Below are positions 52,889-64,000 of a stretch of DNA of 64,000 bases, piece by piece (position 1 is the first letter of the stretch; each line of letters starts with the position of its first letter). The DNA lies in NCBI GenBank assembly GCA_039519185.1, contig CM076849.1, positions 109,435,806 through 109,499,805 of the forward strand. Reading direction: 5' to 3'. A program made the translations under genes and the position numbers. A model generated the notes under the pieces. That model did no database searches and was not told the origin of the DNA. It saw only the letters and a list, made by a program, of their open reading frames with translations. Source of the stretch: Astragalus membranaceus (taxonomy: Eukaryota; Streptophyta; Magnoliopsida; Fabales; Fabaceae).

Positions 52889-55800
52889 TCAAGAAAACAA
52901 ATACGGATACTGAGTCCGCATATCGTCCTCCAACTCCCAAGTAGCTTCCTCGACGGAAAAACCATCCCAAACCACCTTGACAATGGGAATTGACTTCGTC
53001 CGTAGCGTCCTCTCGCCTCGTTCCATGATGTAATTTGGATGAGGTTGGAAAGACAAATCCGGTCGGAGGTCAATCGTTTCAAAATCTAACGGTTGACTTG
53101 GATCGGGAATGTACTTTCGCAACTGAGACACATGAAATACATCATGCAAACTCGACAATGGAGGAGGCAAGGCGATGCGGTATGCAAGAGGCCCAACTCG
53201 CTCGATAATTTGGAAGGGTCCAATATACCGAGGACTGAGCTTCTTCACCCGTAATGCTCTACCTGTTCCAATTGTTGGTGATAATCTCAAAAACACATGA
53301 TCATCTGACTCAAACTCCAACGACCTTCTCCTTTTGTCGGCATAACTCTTTTGCCTACTTTGAGCAGCTTTCATTCTTTCCCTGATCTGGCGGATCTTTT
53401 CAGTAGTGTCTTGAATCACCTCAGGTCCTAACAATCGGTTCTCACCGACTTCCCACCAACACAATGGAGTTCTACATTTCCTTCCATACAAGGCCTCAAA
53501 AGGCGCCATTCCGATACTGGAATGATAACTGTTGTTATATGAGAATTCCACCAATGGAAGATGATCCTCCCATTTCTTTCCGTTATCAAGTACCGAAGCC
53601 CTAAGCATATCCTCTAATGTCTGGATAGTTCTCTCAGTCTGACCATCTGTCTGCGGGTGATATGCGGTACTAAGAAGTACTTTAGTTCCCAATGCTTCAT
53701 TCAGAGCTTTCCAAAATCGAGAAGTGAATTTCGGATCTCGATCCGACACTATACTGGTAGGAACCCCATGTAACCTTACTATGTTCTTCAAATACACTTC
53801 AGCTAACTTGGATACTTTACTGCTAGAACGAACTGGAATAAAATGAGCTGATTTGGTTAACCGATCTACAACTACCCAAATGGAGTCGTTACCGGCTTGA
53901 GACTTTGGCAACGCCATTACAAAATCCATGGAAATGTCTTCCCATTTCCACACTGGCACCTCTAATGGCCGTAACAGACCACCAGGCTTCTGATGTTCTA
54001 TCTTAACTCTTTGGCAAGTCAAGCATTGAGATACAAACTCAGCAATCTCTAACTTCATTCCTTGCCACCAATACATCTGCTTTAAATCTCTATACATCTT
54101 GGTGGACCCAGGATGTACAGAAAATAAACTTCGGTGTGCTTCTTCTAGCACATGCTTTTTAATATCTTCATTATCGGGCACACAGATCCTACCGTTGAAG
54201 CAAATCACCCCATCACTACCCTCCGTAAAGTCTGGCAACAATTTCCGCGATTGCAGCTTCACATCATTTTCCTGTGCCAAGCGAATAGAATCCCTTAATG
54301 AGGTAGAGACCCTCATGTGGCTCAGCACTAACCGGTTTTTCCTTGATCTTGCATCCAAATTTAAGTCCCTAAAGGATTCCAACAATTTCATTTCATGCAT
54401 CATAAACTCTGCTACGTGGATGGATTTCCTACTTAGTGCATCAGCTACAACATTAGCTTTTCCCGGATGATACTTCAATTCGAAGTCATAATCCTTCAGA
54501 AATTCCACCCACCTTCTCTGCCTGTTATTCAACTCTTTCTGATCAAACAAATATTTCAAACTTTTATGATCACTGAAGACTTCGAAACGAGACCCATACA
54601 GGTAATGTCTCCAAATCTTCAGAGCGTACACAATAGCTGCTAACTCCAAATCATGAGTCGGATAGTTCTCTTCATGAGTCTTCAACTGTCTGGAGGCATA
54701 AGCTACAACTTGTTGGTTCTGCATGAGGACACATCCCAAACCCTTCCCAGAAGCATCGCTGAAAATTTGAAATTCCAAAGACGGATCTGGAAGAATTAGG
54801 ATTGGAGCAGAAGTCAACCTAACCTTCAATTCTTGAAAACATTCCTCACAATCGGCATCCCATATAAACGGTTGGGCCTTACGAGTCAACCGAGTAAGTG
54901 GGAGAACCAATTGTGAAAAACCTTGGATAAACCTTCTGTAGTAACCGGCTAGACCCAAGAAACTCCTTATTTCGGTGACAGATATTGGCCGTTCCCAGTT
55001 CAACACCGCTTCTACTTTACTCGGATCCACCGCAACTCCCGATTGGGAAATCATGTGTCCTAAAAACTTCACTTCCAGCATCCAGAAGTCGCACTTCGAC
55101 GGTTTGGCATACAATTTCTTTTCTCGGAGTACGTTCAGAACAATGCGGAGATGTTGAACATGGTCCTCAATGGTCTTAGAGTACACCAAGATATCATCAA
55201 TAAAAACTACCACAAACTGATCAAGGTACGTATGAAACACTCGGTTCATGTAATCCATGAATACCGCTGGAGCATTAGTCAAACCGAAGGGCATCACTAC
55301 GAACTCGTAATGTCCATACCTCGTACGGAAAGCTGTCTTCGGAATATCTAAGGCTCGTACCTTTATTTGATGATAGCCCGACCTCAAATCAATTTTTGAA
55401 AATACCACTGCACCTCGAAGTTGGTCAAGCAAATCGTCTATCCTTGGCAATGGATATTTGTTTTTAATAGTCACCTTGTTGAGTTGACGGTAGTCAATAC
55501 ACAACCTCATGCTTCCGTCCTTCTTCTTAACTAGCAATACCGGAGCACCCCATGGAGAAGCACTCGGTCGGATAAATCTCTTCGATATTAACTCTTCAAG
55601 TTGAGACTTCAATTCCTTCAATTCTAAAGGAGACATCCTATAAGGGGCAATAGATATCGATCCTGTACCGGGAATCAATTCTATTGAGAATTCTACCTCT
55701 CTGTCAGGAGGTAAGGATGAAACTTCCTCTAGAAAGACATCTAGAAATTCATTTACCACTTGCACAGATGACAAATCTAAACCCGTTTCAGTAGATGCAG

Positions 55801-57259
55801 ACAACATAATAAGAATAGCTTCCGCACCTTGGAATAATGACTGGCTCGCCTCGGTGTAAGAGATCACCGCTTCAGAATCTGCCTGTGTCAATCCTACGGA
55901 TTCGGAGGCGAAGCTAATGGTCCGATCGGCACAGTTAATTGTCACATTATTTTCCGCCATCCAATTCATACCCAGAACAATGTCCATACTCCTCATAGGC
56001 AAGCAAATAAATTTCACAACAAACTGTCTGTCGCCTATGACAAGTAAGCAATTTTCACATAATGATTGGGTCTGGACACGACCCTTGGCAGCAGTTAAAA
56101 TAGTTATCGGTTCGGATAGCTCAGACAATGCTAGTCCCAACCGATCCACACATGCTTGCGAGATAAAACAGTGAGTTGCACCAGAATCATATAAAATATT
56201 GACTGAATTATTAAAAAGAGATCCCGTACCCCTCAGAAGATTATCAATAGGTGTGATGGTCCGAGCATCTAGAGTGTTGATCCGCCCCTGACTAGGTGCG
56301 TTTGGTGCTCTTTGGATGTTCTTCTTTGCTGGGCACTCATTTGCATAGTGGCCCTCCTCATTACAATGATAGCACCTAGTAGATCTTAGTTGACACTCAC
56401 CACGGTGATACCTTCCGCACTTAGGACAATTTTTAAACCTCGTTTGGTCAGCTGTTTGCACCTGCTTTCCCTTATAATTGTTTCCCTTGAATTGTCTGCT
56501 TGAAGTAGAAGATTCAGCAACCTTTTTCTTGCCCTTCCAATAGTCTTTCTTTTCAGCGTACATTTTCCTCAGATCCTCCTCAGCAACATATGCTTGTTGC
56601 ACTAAGGCAGGATAATTTACCAGAGTGTAAGAACTGAGTCCTTGGCTCACATCAGCTCGCAGACCTTCTTTGAACATTTGCATCTTCCACATGTCATTTG
56701 GGGCATACCTCCCCAACTCATAGAACTAAGACAGTCTTTCAAATTTTGCAGCATATTCTCCAACCGACATATCTCCTTGCTTAAGATTCACAAACTCTGC
56801 TTGCTTGCTTAGTTTCTTCACTGAAGGGAAATATTGCTTCAGAAACAAGTCCTTGAAGTTGTCCCAAGTTAGGGGAGTTTCTTGGAGTTCCATCATTTGT
56901 CTTGCATTACACCACCAGGTGTGGGCATCTTCATCGAGCACATTTGCCGCAAATATTACCTTCTCTTCTTCCCCGCATTGCAAGGTTTGAAAAATTTTCT
57001 CCATTGAATCAATCCAATAGTAGGCGGTCATTGGATCCGATCCTCCCTTGAAAGTCGGGGGCTTCATCTTTTGAAATTGAAAATATGCCCGGTTAGGATC
57101 TTCCTGATGAGGCTGAACATTGGGCTGCTGCAGAGCCATTTGGTCATGCTGCATTTGCAACATATCCTGCATCATCTTTTGCTGATTCTCAATGATATTC
57201 TGCATCCATTCAAAGTTTGGATCAACAGGAGGAGGAACACCTCTACCTCTTCTGGCCAT
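52889..57259 (-). CDS. Element D gag-pol polyprotein with one amber codon
   Basis: Start ATG at 57259 (MARRGRGVPPP), four bases after an acceptor-like TTTCGCAG. One frame of about 1456 codons carries a single TAG at codon 178 (56726-56728), in a place where T unit 1 has Gln. Order: gag domain; zinc knuckles CPKCGRYHRGEC and CYHCNEEGHYANEC (about 278-309); protease ILYDSGATHCF (358); RT with RLCIDYRQLNK and FIDDIL (686-691); RNase H with SDASGKGLG and ADALSRK; integrase H-H-C-C (CLTCQ), then Asp (ISMDF), Asp (SDRDPKF) and Glu (QTERT) spaced D-35-E; and a chromodomain-like tail (IVKVVWDGFSVEEATWE). All catalytic residues looked for are present. The amber codon would stop translation within gag unless suppressed. 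Confidence 0.92.
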
Positions 57260-57379
57260 GATTCTGCGAAATATGCACAAAGTATTAAGTTGATCAAGCT
57301 CAATGTCTAATAGCATACTAAGAAAATCACGACTGGAGAAAGTAAAAACCCTAAAAGCTAAGTCCGACTAGGTCGAACC

Positions 57380-57391
57380 GCTCTGATACCA
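57380..57391 (-). other. Primer-binding site of element D
   Basis: TGGTATCAGAGC on the minus strand, two bases inside the 5' LTR. Confidence 0.9.
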
Positions 57392-57393
57392 AA

Positions 57394-59523
57394 TGTAACA
57401 CCCCGGTATAATTAACTTGTAAAAATACCAAAGCGTGCCAAATATAAACATCAGAGATAAAAATTTCCTGTTTAGACACTGAATACCATTATAATATTTT
57501 GCTGAAATACGACATAACCATCTTATACACAAATAAGATCATACGGTACTCAGACCATAACTGTCAGCAACTGCGGTAATCAGAGTCATACAAGAAAGCG
57601 GAAAAGGATAAACAAAACACTAATGCCATAGTGTTGTAATACATAGGCAACAGAAGGAAAATAAACTTGAACGTAAAGCTAAGTCATTATTCTCCTCCCG
57701 GGACCACCTACTCGTGCCTCTGAGGTTTCTTCTGTCCCTGTTTATCTGTAAAACAACAACAATTAAACAGTGAGATACAATCTCAGTGAGTTCTACCGAG
57801 ACCCCTACAAACACTCTCGATTCAATTATGAATTTTTCTTTTATAATGTGACACGGCACCGACTGCGTTACCGCTTCCAAACCCGGTGGACCGCATTACT
57901 TAACTTTTAACAGATCACCGACTGCGTTACCGCTTCCAAACCCGGTGAACCTGTTATGACTCAGTATGACACCGACTGCGTTACCGCTTCCAAACCCGGT
58001 GAATCGTACAACAAACAATTTGACATAACACCGACTGCGTAACCGCTTCCAAACCCGGTGAACCCCCTTACCAATAGTGTTTCCTAATGGCACGGAGCCT
58101 AGGGTAAGGGATCATGACTGCCCCGCCTAGTATGTCAACATGGGTCGTCACCCAAACTCGATATAATATATATATCTACAGTACTATGAACCCACGGTCC
58201 ATCAAATCAGACAATCAATGAAACATTTTAATTCCACGTTTTATAAAATACAAGTTCACACTCGCACTCTATTTGACCACTTTTCGGCACAATTTTCAAT
58301 ATCAAAAACAGTTAATTTTGATTTAAAAATAGAATATTCAGTTAGGCCTCTGAATAAGCTTTCCAACGCATCTTAGAACACCTCAATCGGGTTCCCGGAT
58401 CAAAAGATATCGCGAGACGAAAAACAGTGTTTGGTTGCTGAAATTCTGTCAATCCGCGCTGAAGTCGCGCCGGGAGCGCAAGTTACGCGCGAACTGGCAG
58501 AAAGTTCAGTCAATCTGCGCTGAAGTCGCGCCTGGAGCGCAAGTGAGGCGTGAACAGGCAGAAGGGGGGGTCTGTTAAGGCAGATTTTGCGATTTTCGCG
58601 AAATCCGCTATTCCGTTCAATTCCGAAGTTTGTTCCGATCAAAAACAGATTTGACAACCAGTAAAATGAGTCCAATACAACCCACACAATCAATCAATCC
58701 AATTAAAAACTTAATTAAAACGAATTGTATTAAAACGCGACATATTTTCAATTAACGGTTTTCGTTCCAAAATCTCTCGAAACCAATTAACGTAAAAACT
58801 AACGAGACACAAAAACATCCTAAGCGTGAGTAAAACTCACCCTTGAAGCGAGAGTCGTTGCCGAGACGTCGAAATCACCAAATCGAACCCAAACAACACC
58901 GAACCGCTCCTAACTTCGTTCCGAGCTTCCAATCGCGTTCAACCCGCTCCTAGCTTCGATCCTAAGCATAACCCAATCACCAACACAACCTATTAATCCT
59001 TGATTTCAACAAGTTTCTCCACAAAACCCTCGATTTTCGAAATCAAAAAGGAAGGGGGAAAAATGGAGGAGAGGCTTACCAAAGATATGGGTTTTGATGA
59101 GAAGGATGAGATGAAGATGGTGATGGAATTTGGGACCTTGGGGATGAGTGATGCTCCCACAATCTCTTCTTCCTTCTTCTTTCTCTTCTCTCCTTTCTCT
59201 TCTTTCTCTTCTTTCCCTTCTCTTCTCTGTTTCCAGCGCTTCCTTTCTCTTTTCTTTTTCCTTTCTTTCTTTTATTCTTTCATTTAACACACACACACAT
59301 ACTTATTTAATTAATAAATAAGTGGTAGCGTGGTCCAATTACCGTATTGATCTTAATCCCTTATTTCGATTCCAAAACTTCCTTGACCCGTATTATTCGG
59401 TCAACGATCCTGTGACAGCCAATAATTAATTTTAGCACTCAATAATTTTACCAATTAAGTACCAATTTAATTCAATTGGGTTGACATCCAAATAATTCGA
59501 TTAATTATTTTGAGGATGTTACA
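57394..59523 (-). mobile_element. Element D 5' LTR
   Basis: 2130 bp, about 99.3 per cent identical to the 3' LTR by eye. Its hairpin units are at 57844-57898, 57908-57956 and 57964-58009, and the 20-mer variant is at 58395-58414. Confidence 0.95.
57746..58840 (-). other. Possible intron inside the D 5' LTR
   Basis: Donor G|GTGAGTTTTACTC at 58840 (minus) and acceptor TTGTTGTTTTACAG at 57746, enclosing the GC-rich block, 20-mer and hairpins. An alternative acceptor, GCATATTTCGCAG, ends at 57264 just before the gag ATG. Confidence 0.4.
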
Positions 59524-59528
59524 ACCAT
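59524..59528. repeat. Right target-site duplication of element D (ACCAT)
   Basis: Copy of 50704-50708. Confidence 0.95.
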
Positions 59529-59842
59529 CGGGACCTGTATCGCTTTGCGAGCGAAGAAGCTCAGTCCTCGATATGTCGGACCCTTCCAGATTATCGAGCG
59601 AGTTGGGCCGGTAGCGTATCGCATTGCATTACCTCCAGAATTGTCCAGATTACATGATGTGTTTCATGTATCGCAGTTAAGGAAGTATATTCATGATCCG
59701 AATCAACCATTAAGTTATGAAGCGATTGACATCAGACCGGATTTATCTTATCAGCCTACTCCAGTCAGGATCATCGAACGCAGCGAGAAAACACTCCAGA
59801 CGAGGTCAATTCCTATTGTCAAGGTGCTTTGGGACGGTGCAT
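59524..59842 (+). pseudogene. Element C integrase C-terminus and chromodomain start, cut by E
   Basis: Continuation of the C frame after D: KKLSPRYVGPFQIIERVGPV, then FHVSQLRKYIHDPNQP and IVKVLWDGA. The frame is open but cut at 59842, inside the chromodomain-like tail, by the LTR of E. TGCAT (59838-59842) is the expected half of the E target duplication. Confidence 0.88.
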
Positions 59843-60784
59843 TGTAACACCCCCTTTCTACCCTTTTATTTTAATTAGGAAAAATCAGAGTTCAAAAATC
59901 ATTTTTGATTTCACCACGAGGGTGTCACACATACGTCAAAATAAAACCTCCAGTCTCAAATAAAATAGTACGTCGTCAAAGGTGCCATACATAGCACTCC
60001 ACAATAGGGAGACCTCAAAACATCGATAACTACGTAATAAAATCCAACATCAACGCAGCGGAAAGTAAATCAACCCATCAACAGTATACAAATTTAAGTA
60101 CATCAGGAAAACATCAAATACATCCCCCCAGGTGCTACGTATCAGAGCATGACGACTCGACTCAAGAAGTGAAGCTAAAGGCCTTCACTGAGAATCACCT
60201 GCACGTTACCAACATAGGGCAACATTCAAACAGGAAAGGGTGAGCATCATTCAATCCATATAATAGAAAATATGACAAGTACTAATCATAGGCTACGCAC
60301 TAGAACAATCAGCATCCAAAACACTAAATATCCACATCACAGTCATCATTCACATCACTTACAATAACTCGTCTCATGTCATGTAGGCTTATGAAATGCA
60401 ACCCACTCGCGGGCATATGCATGAGGTACCTTTTCACAAACGTCGCTTAGCCCTTAAGGCCTCATCGTCACTTAGCCACTCAGGCCTCAAAAACGTCACT
60501 GGGTTTATGCATATGGGCATGAGACACTATGACATGCACCACTCACAACACACAAACACACAATTACTCAAATCATAGTCAACTATGTGACCCGTCACTT
60601 ACCGGTTTGCTCGCAAAGAGCACAGCACCTGTCAAATTCACAATCAGCACACAACGTCACTTGGCCATTTAGACCTTAACATCACTTAGCCCTTCGGGCC
60701 TCAAACGTCACTGGGTTTTCATCGTCACTTACACGTAAATATCAATCAACTCAAACAATAGCCACTGAGGGCAAAAACGTCATT

Positions 60785-61110
60785 CACTAGCCACCAAGGG
60801 CATCATCGTCATTTACACGTCATTATAATTAATATTAGCCACCAAGGGCAAAACAGACTTTTACACGTCATTGTAATTAATATTAGCCACCAAGGGCAAA
60901 ACAGACTTTTACACGTCATTGTAATTAATATTAGCCACCAAGGGCAAAACAGACTTTTACACGTCATTATAATTATTATTAGCCACTAAGGGCAAAACAG
61001 TCATTTACACTTCATTACAAGTACTAATAGCCACTAAGGGCAAAACGGCCTTTTACACGTCATAAATAATGATAATAGCCACTAAGGGCGAAACGGTCAT
61101 TTAACTAGCC
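60785..61110 (-). repeat. 48-bp tandem repeat in the E LTR
   Basis: TATTAGCCACCAAGGGCAAA begins at 60833, 60881 and 60929, and a variant at about 60977, period 48 bp; weaker copies flank them. Confidence 0.85.
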
Positions 61111-61419
61111 ACTAAGGCATCATCGTCAAAATCATCATTTTTGACATTACTTTGTTAAAATCACCGGTCGTACGAAAAAGAGAATTTTTAAAGACACCCA
61201 AAACGTCTTTTCATTGTCACGGCAACGATCACCGGGAACAGCCACTTGGGGCGCCCCAGCAACCTTCTGAAATTCTAAGTTTTTATTTTTAAAAATGGAA
61301 CACACAGATAGACAACTGAAAATGCTTCACAACGCTTTTTGAATCGTTCAAAACGGATGTCCGGGTCAAAAGTTATAGCGAAAACAGTTTTCGAAAATGT
61401 TTGGGACATCCTGAAAAAC

Positions 61420-61680
61420 TGGCGCCCTGGGCGCCCAGCGCCCAGGCACCTGGCGCCCAGCGCCTAGCAAGAAAACAACACACGCACGCACACACCTGGG
61501 CGCTCAGCGCCCAGCGCCTGGCGCCCAGCGCCTTGGCGCAACACAACACACGCACACACACAACACGGGCGCTCAGCGCCCAGCGCTGGCGTCCAGCGCC
61601 CAGCGCTCCAGACACACACACACAGCAACACGTTCAGCGCCCTTGGCGCCCAGCACAGGGCGCCTGACGCCCAGAAACAG
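61420..61680. repeat. GGCGCC-rich block of the E LTR
   Basis: GGCGCCCAGCGCC and close variants recur more than ten times, mixed with ACACAC runs. It lies next to the 20-mer variant, as in the other LTRs. Confidence 0.75.
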
Positions 61681-62598
61681 TACCAGCACCAGATTTTTGC
61701 CCAATTTCAGCACAAAACATCATTTTTCTCAAAACTTTTCACATGACCAACACAACCCAAAATTCCAAACACCAAATTCAAACTTTATTTTAAAATGATC
61801 AAAATTCTATTGGGCACCACACACACATCACCATGGCGCCCTAGGTGCCCATACCCTCAAACACCTCATATGCGAACACCATCAACATCCAATACCATCA
61901 TCATCAAATTAGTCGCATAAATCACATAAAAATCGTGTCTCTATTATAATTCACATGCGCATACACGAGTGCATATATATATTGAAAATTAACATCAAGC
62001 ATATCAAGGCTACATCAAGAACAACATTAACACATCAAGAACATCAAGGACAACATCAACATATCAAGAACATCAAGAATAGGGCATGCATCAAGGATAT
62101 AGTCCAACAACCTAGATTAAGACCTATCATGGTATTCTATTTGATGGAAAGAAAGAGCTCCCCTAACCTCGAATTAAATGAATAGGATCTCTAGGGACGA
62201 TCACGAACGGAACCACGGCAACCGGATCACACCTTCTCCTTTCTCCTTGGAGCTTTGCGCACTTCACCTCTCCTCCTCTCCTCATGGGCGCCGCGCCCTC
62301 CTTCCCTTCCCACTCTCTCTATTCGCATTTTTCCTTTCTTTTTCTCAAATGAACCAAAACCTTAAAATCTCAGCTTTTATATGCGCTTAGGTTGTCGGGC
62401 TTGGATTGCGGGCTTCCCCGCAGCTTAAGCCCAATTTAATTACAACACCTTATCCGATTACAATACTGCTCCTTATTTTATTTAAAACACCTTATACTCA
62501 TTTTAATAAGTAATAAATAATAATTATATTATTATTTCTACCACCCAATTTCTTTTAACTAATTAAATAAATTAATCTATTATTTTTGGGGTGTTACA

Positions 62599-64000
62599 AC
62601 TCTCCCCCACTTAAAGGAATTTCGTCCTCGAAATCCACCTGTCAACGCCAACACTCTCCCACTAAGGCCACCTAGACAACTAGTGCTATCATTCATGCTG
62701 ATTACTATTGCTCTGATTACCGGCGGTAAGTGCTTGGGCGGCCGTCCCTCCTACTTGTTCAGCCAGGTAACTTCAAGCAGTAATAATCAGACTCACTCTC
62801 TACTCCGCTGCGCTACTCTGATAAACTAGCTCGCATCCTACCCCACTCATCTACCCACAAGGATAACAAAATACTTCAATCATCACAGCATCAAGACGGA
62901 ATTCACAGGATGCATAACAGTCGTACAACAAGTCTCAAAATTTTAGTAACACGACAACAGTCATCCACAAACAACTTTGCCACCCAGGCGACATCAACAA
63001 TCACAACTGCCACTCAGGCGACATCAACAACTACAATTGCCACTCAGGCGACATCAACAATTACATTTGCCACTCAGGCGACATCAACAACTACAATTGC
63101 CACTCAGGCGACATCAACAACTACAATTGCCACTCAGGCGACACCAACAACTAAAAACCAACAACAGAGCAACATCATCAACAACAACAATATTAACAAC
63201 TCAGTCACACAATCGGGCACTAAGGCACCGGCAACGGTTAACAATCGAATTAGGCACAACTCATAAAAATAGGGGCAGCGCATAAGTTAGGAACAGTAAC
63301 AGTACTTTTCGGTACGGTGAAAGTAATTTTTAAAGGCAGCGACGATGATTTTTCAGGAAACAACAACAATCATCTCAGGAGGACAGCAGCAGTAGCTTTC
63401 AGAAAACAGCAATAATAGTTTTTCGAAAAACAACAACAACAATAACATCAACAACATCACGAGGAAGTTTACTAAATGCGTAACTATAGCAACAACAAGG
63501 CACACGGCACGGAAACAATGGCATAATGTCACATGGCAACAACAACAATAGTTTTTCAGGAAGTGACAACAATAATTTTCACAAAAACAGTAACAATAGT
63601 TTTTCAGAAAAAGTCTGCAACAATAATTTTCACTGCTACTATCAGTATCCAACCATAAAATTGTCTATGAGTCGTTCAAAAGCAATTTTCAAAATCTCTT
63701 CATCCTTTAGACTCCAAACCACCAAATAGGACAACTCATAAAAACAGAGACAGTCAACAACTCACAGGCACAACTCGTAAAATAGCAGCAGTGTACAAAA
63801 GTAGGGACAGTAACAGTTATTCTTGAAAGCACTGACAGCGGCCTTAGGAAGCAGCAACAACAACTTTTAAAAAGGTAGCAACAATCATTTTCAGCAATAG
63901 TCATTTTGCAGAAAACCATAACAATTATCCGAATAAAACAGCAACATTATTTTCTGAAAACAGCAATGATCATTTTTCAGAACAGCAACAATTATTTAAA
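62599..64000 (-). other. Element E 3' non-coding region, runs off the window
   Basis: It begins with the purine tract and the phrase GGATTTCGAGGACGAAATTC (minus strand), which normally lies between the end of pol and the 3' LTR. From about 63160 it is low-complexity CAA/CAG-rich sequence. Plus-strand frames here are repeat artefacts. No pol sequence is reached before the window ends. Confidence 0.75.
62978..63157 (-). repeat. 30-bp tandem repeat in the E 3' region
   Basis: TGCCACTCAGGCGACATCAA starts at 62978, 63008, 63038, 63068, 63098 and 63128, six units. The unit length is a multiple of three, so open frames arise on both strands by chance. Confidence 0.9.

Larger units (their letters stand above)
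50709..59523 (-). mobile_element. Element D: nearly intact chromovirus (Tekay-like)
   Basis: 8815 bp with two 2130-bp LTRs, a 5-bp target duplication, a primer-binding site, one gag-pol frame and a purine tract. The LTRs differ at about 15 positions by eye (0.7 per cent), making D one of the youngest insertions here. The only visible coding lesion is a TAG in gag. Confidence 0.95.
59843..62598 (-). mobile_element. Element E 3' LTR
   Basis: 2756 bp, TGTAACACCCCC to GGGGTGTTACA read on the plus strand. Orientation is minus because the purine tract of the element (minus strand AAGTGGGGGAGAGT) lies to the right. Same family as 1-3056. It contains a 48-bp repeat, GGCGCC clusters (61420-61680) and a variant of the conserved 20-mer (61361-61380). 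Confidence 0.85.

Noticed and set aside
56726..56728. Programmed stop readthrough between gag and pol of D
   Set aside because: The stop is in the middle of gag, before the zinc knuckles, not at the gag-pol border, and T unit 1 has Gln at the same site; a simple mutation is more likely.
62910..63285. Plus-strand protein of Thr/Ala or Arg/His repeats
   Set aside because: The 30-bp repeat is a multiple of three and gives open frames in several registers; it lies antisense in the 3' non-coding region of E.

Overview
The window is plant nuclear DNA, probably eudicot heterochromatin, and is made of LTR retrotransposons from end to end. Evidence for a plant: Athila-type, Tat-type and chromovirus (Tekay-like) Ty3/gypsy elements, a Ty1/copia element, tRNA primer-binding sites next to LTR ends, and a plant mobile domain gene. 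I see no host gene, rRNA, tRNA gene or CRISPR array. Letters A-H and T are my own labels for the elements.

The layout is a stack of insertions inside insertions. The oldest layer is H, a Ty1/copia element on the minus strand (11641-15766). G, a plus-strand chromovirus (8894-11640), sits in the reverse transcriptase (RT) of H. F, a minus-strand Athila-type gag-only element (3836-8893), sits in the integrase of G. An LTR of the E family (1-3056) sits in rearranged F-type LTR sequence. On the other side of H, A, a minus-strand Tat-type element, is inserted at the primer-binding site of H. A was then split three times: by T, a plus-strand tandem array of gag-only units (15773-27796, target duplication GTTTA); by B, a minus-strand Tat-type element (29576-37516, duplication CGAAG) inside its integrase; and by C, a plus-strand chromovirus starting at 44378 inside its 5' LTR. 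C was split by D, a nearly intact minus-strand chromovirus (50709-59523, duplication ACCAT), and by E, a minus-strand element starting at 59843 that runs off the window.

Three things stand out. First, B has lost most of pol but carries, antisense to itself, a five-exon gene (30689-34222) with its own TATA box and G-box, a plant mobile domain, basic nuclear-targeting-like stretches and a C-terminal coiled coil, broken by two stop codons. Second, T has four LTRs and three gag bodies inside one target duplication. Its two inner LTRs look like 3'-LTR/5'-LTR hybrids, the expected mark of unequal crossing over. Third, the chromovirus-type LTRs share an unusual internal plan: a GTGAGT donor-like site, a GC-rich block, the motif CGCGATAACTTTTGATCCGG, tandem hairpins with varying stems, and a pyrimidine-rich CAG acceptor-like site. 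This suggests a spliced, structured leader.

Only D looks close to autonomous: a single gag-pol frame with one amber codon and LTRs differing at about 15 of 2130 positions by eye. F, T and B keep gag but lack all or most of pol, so the proteins that moved them probably came from other copies. All alignments were done by eye, so counts and boundaries of diverged parts are approximate.
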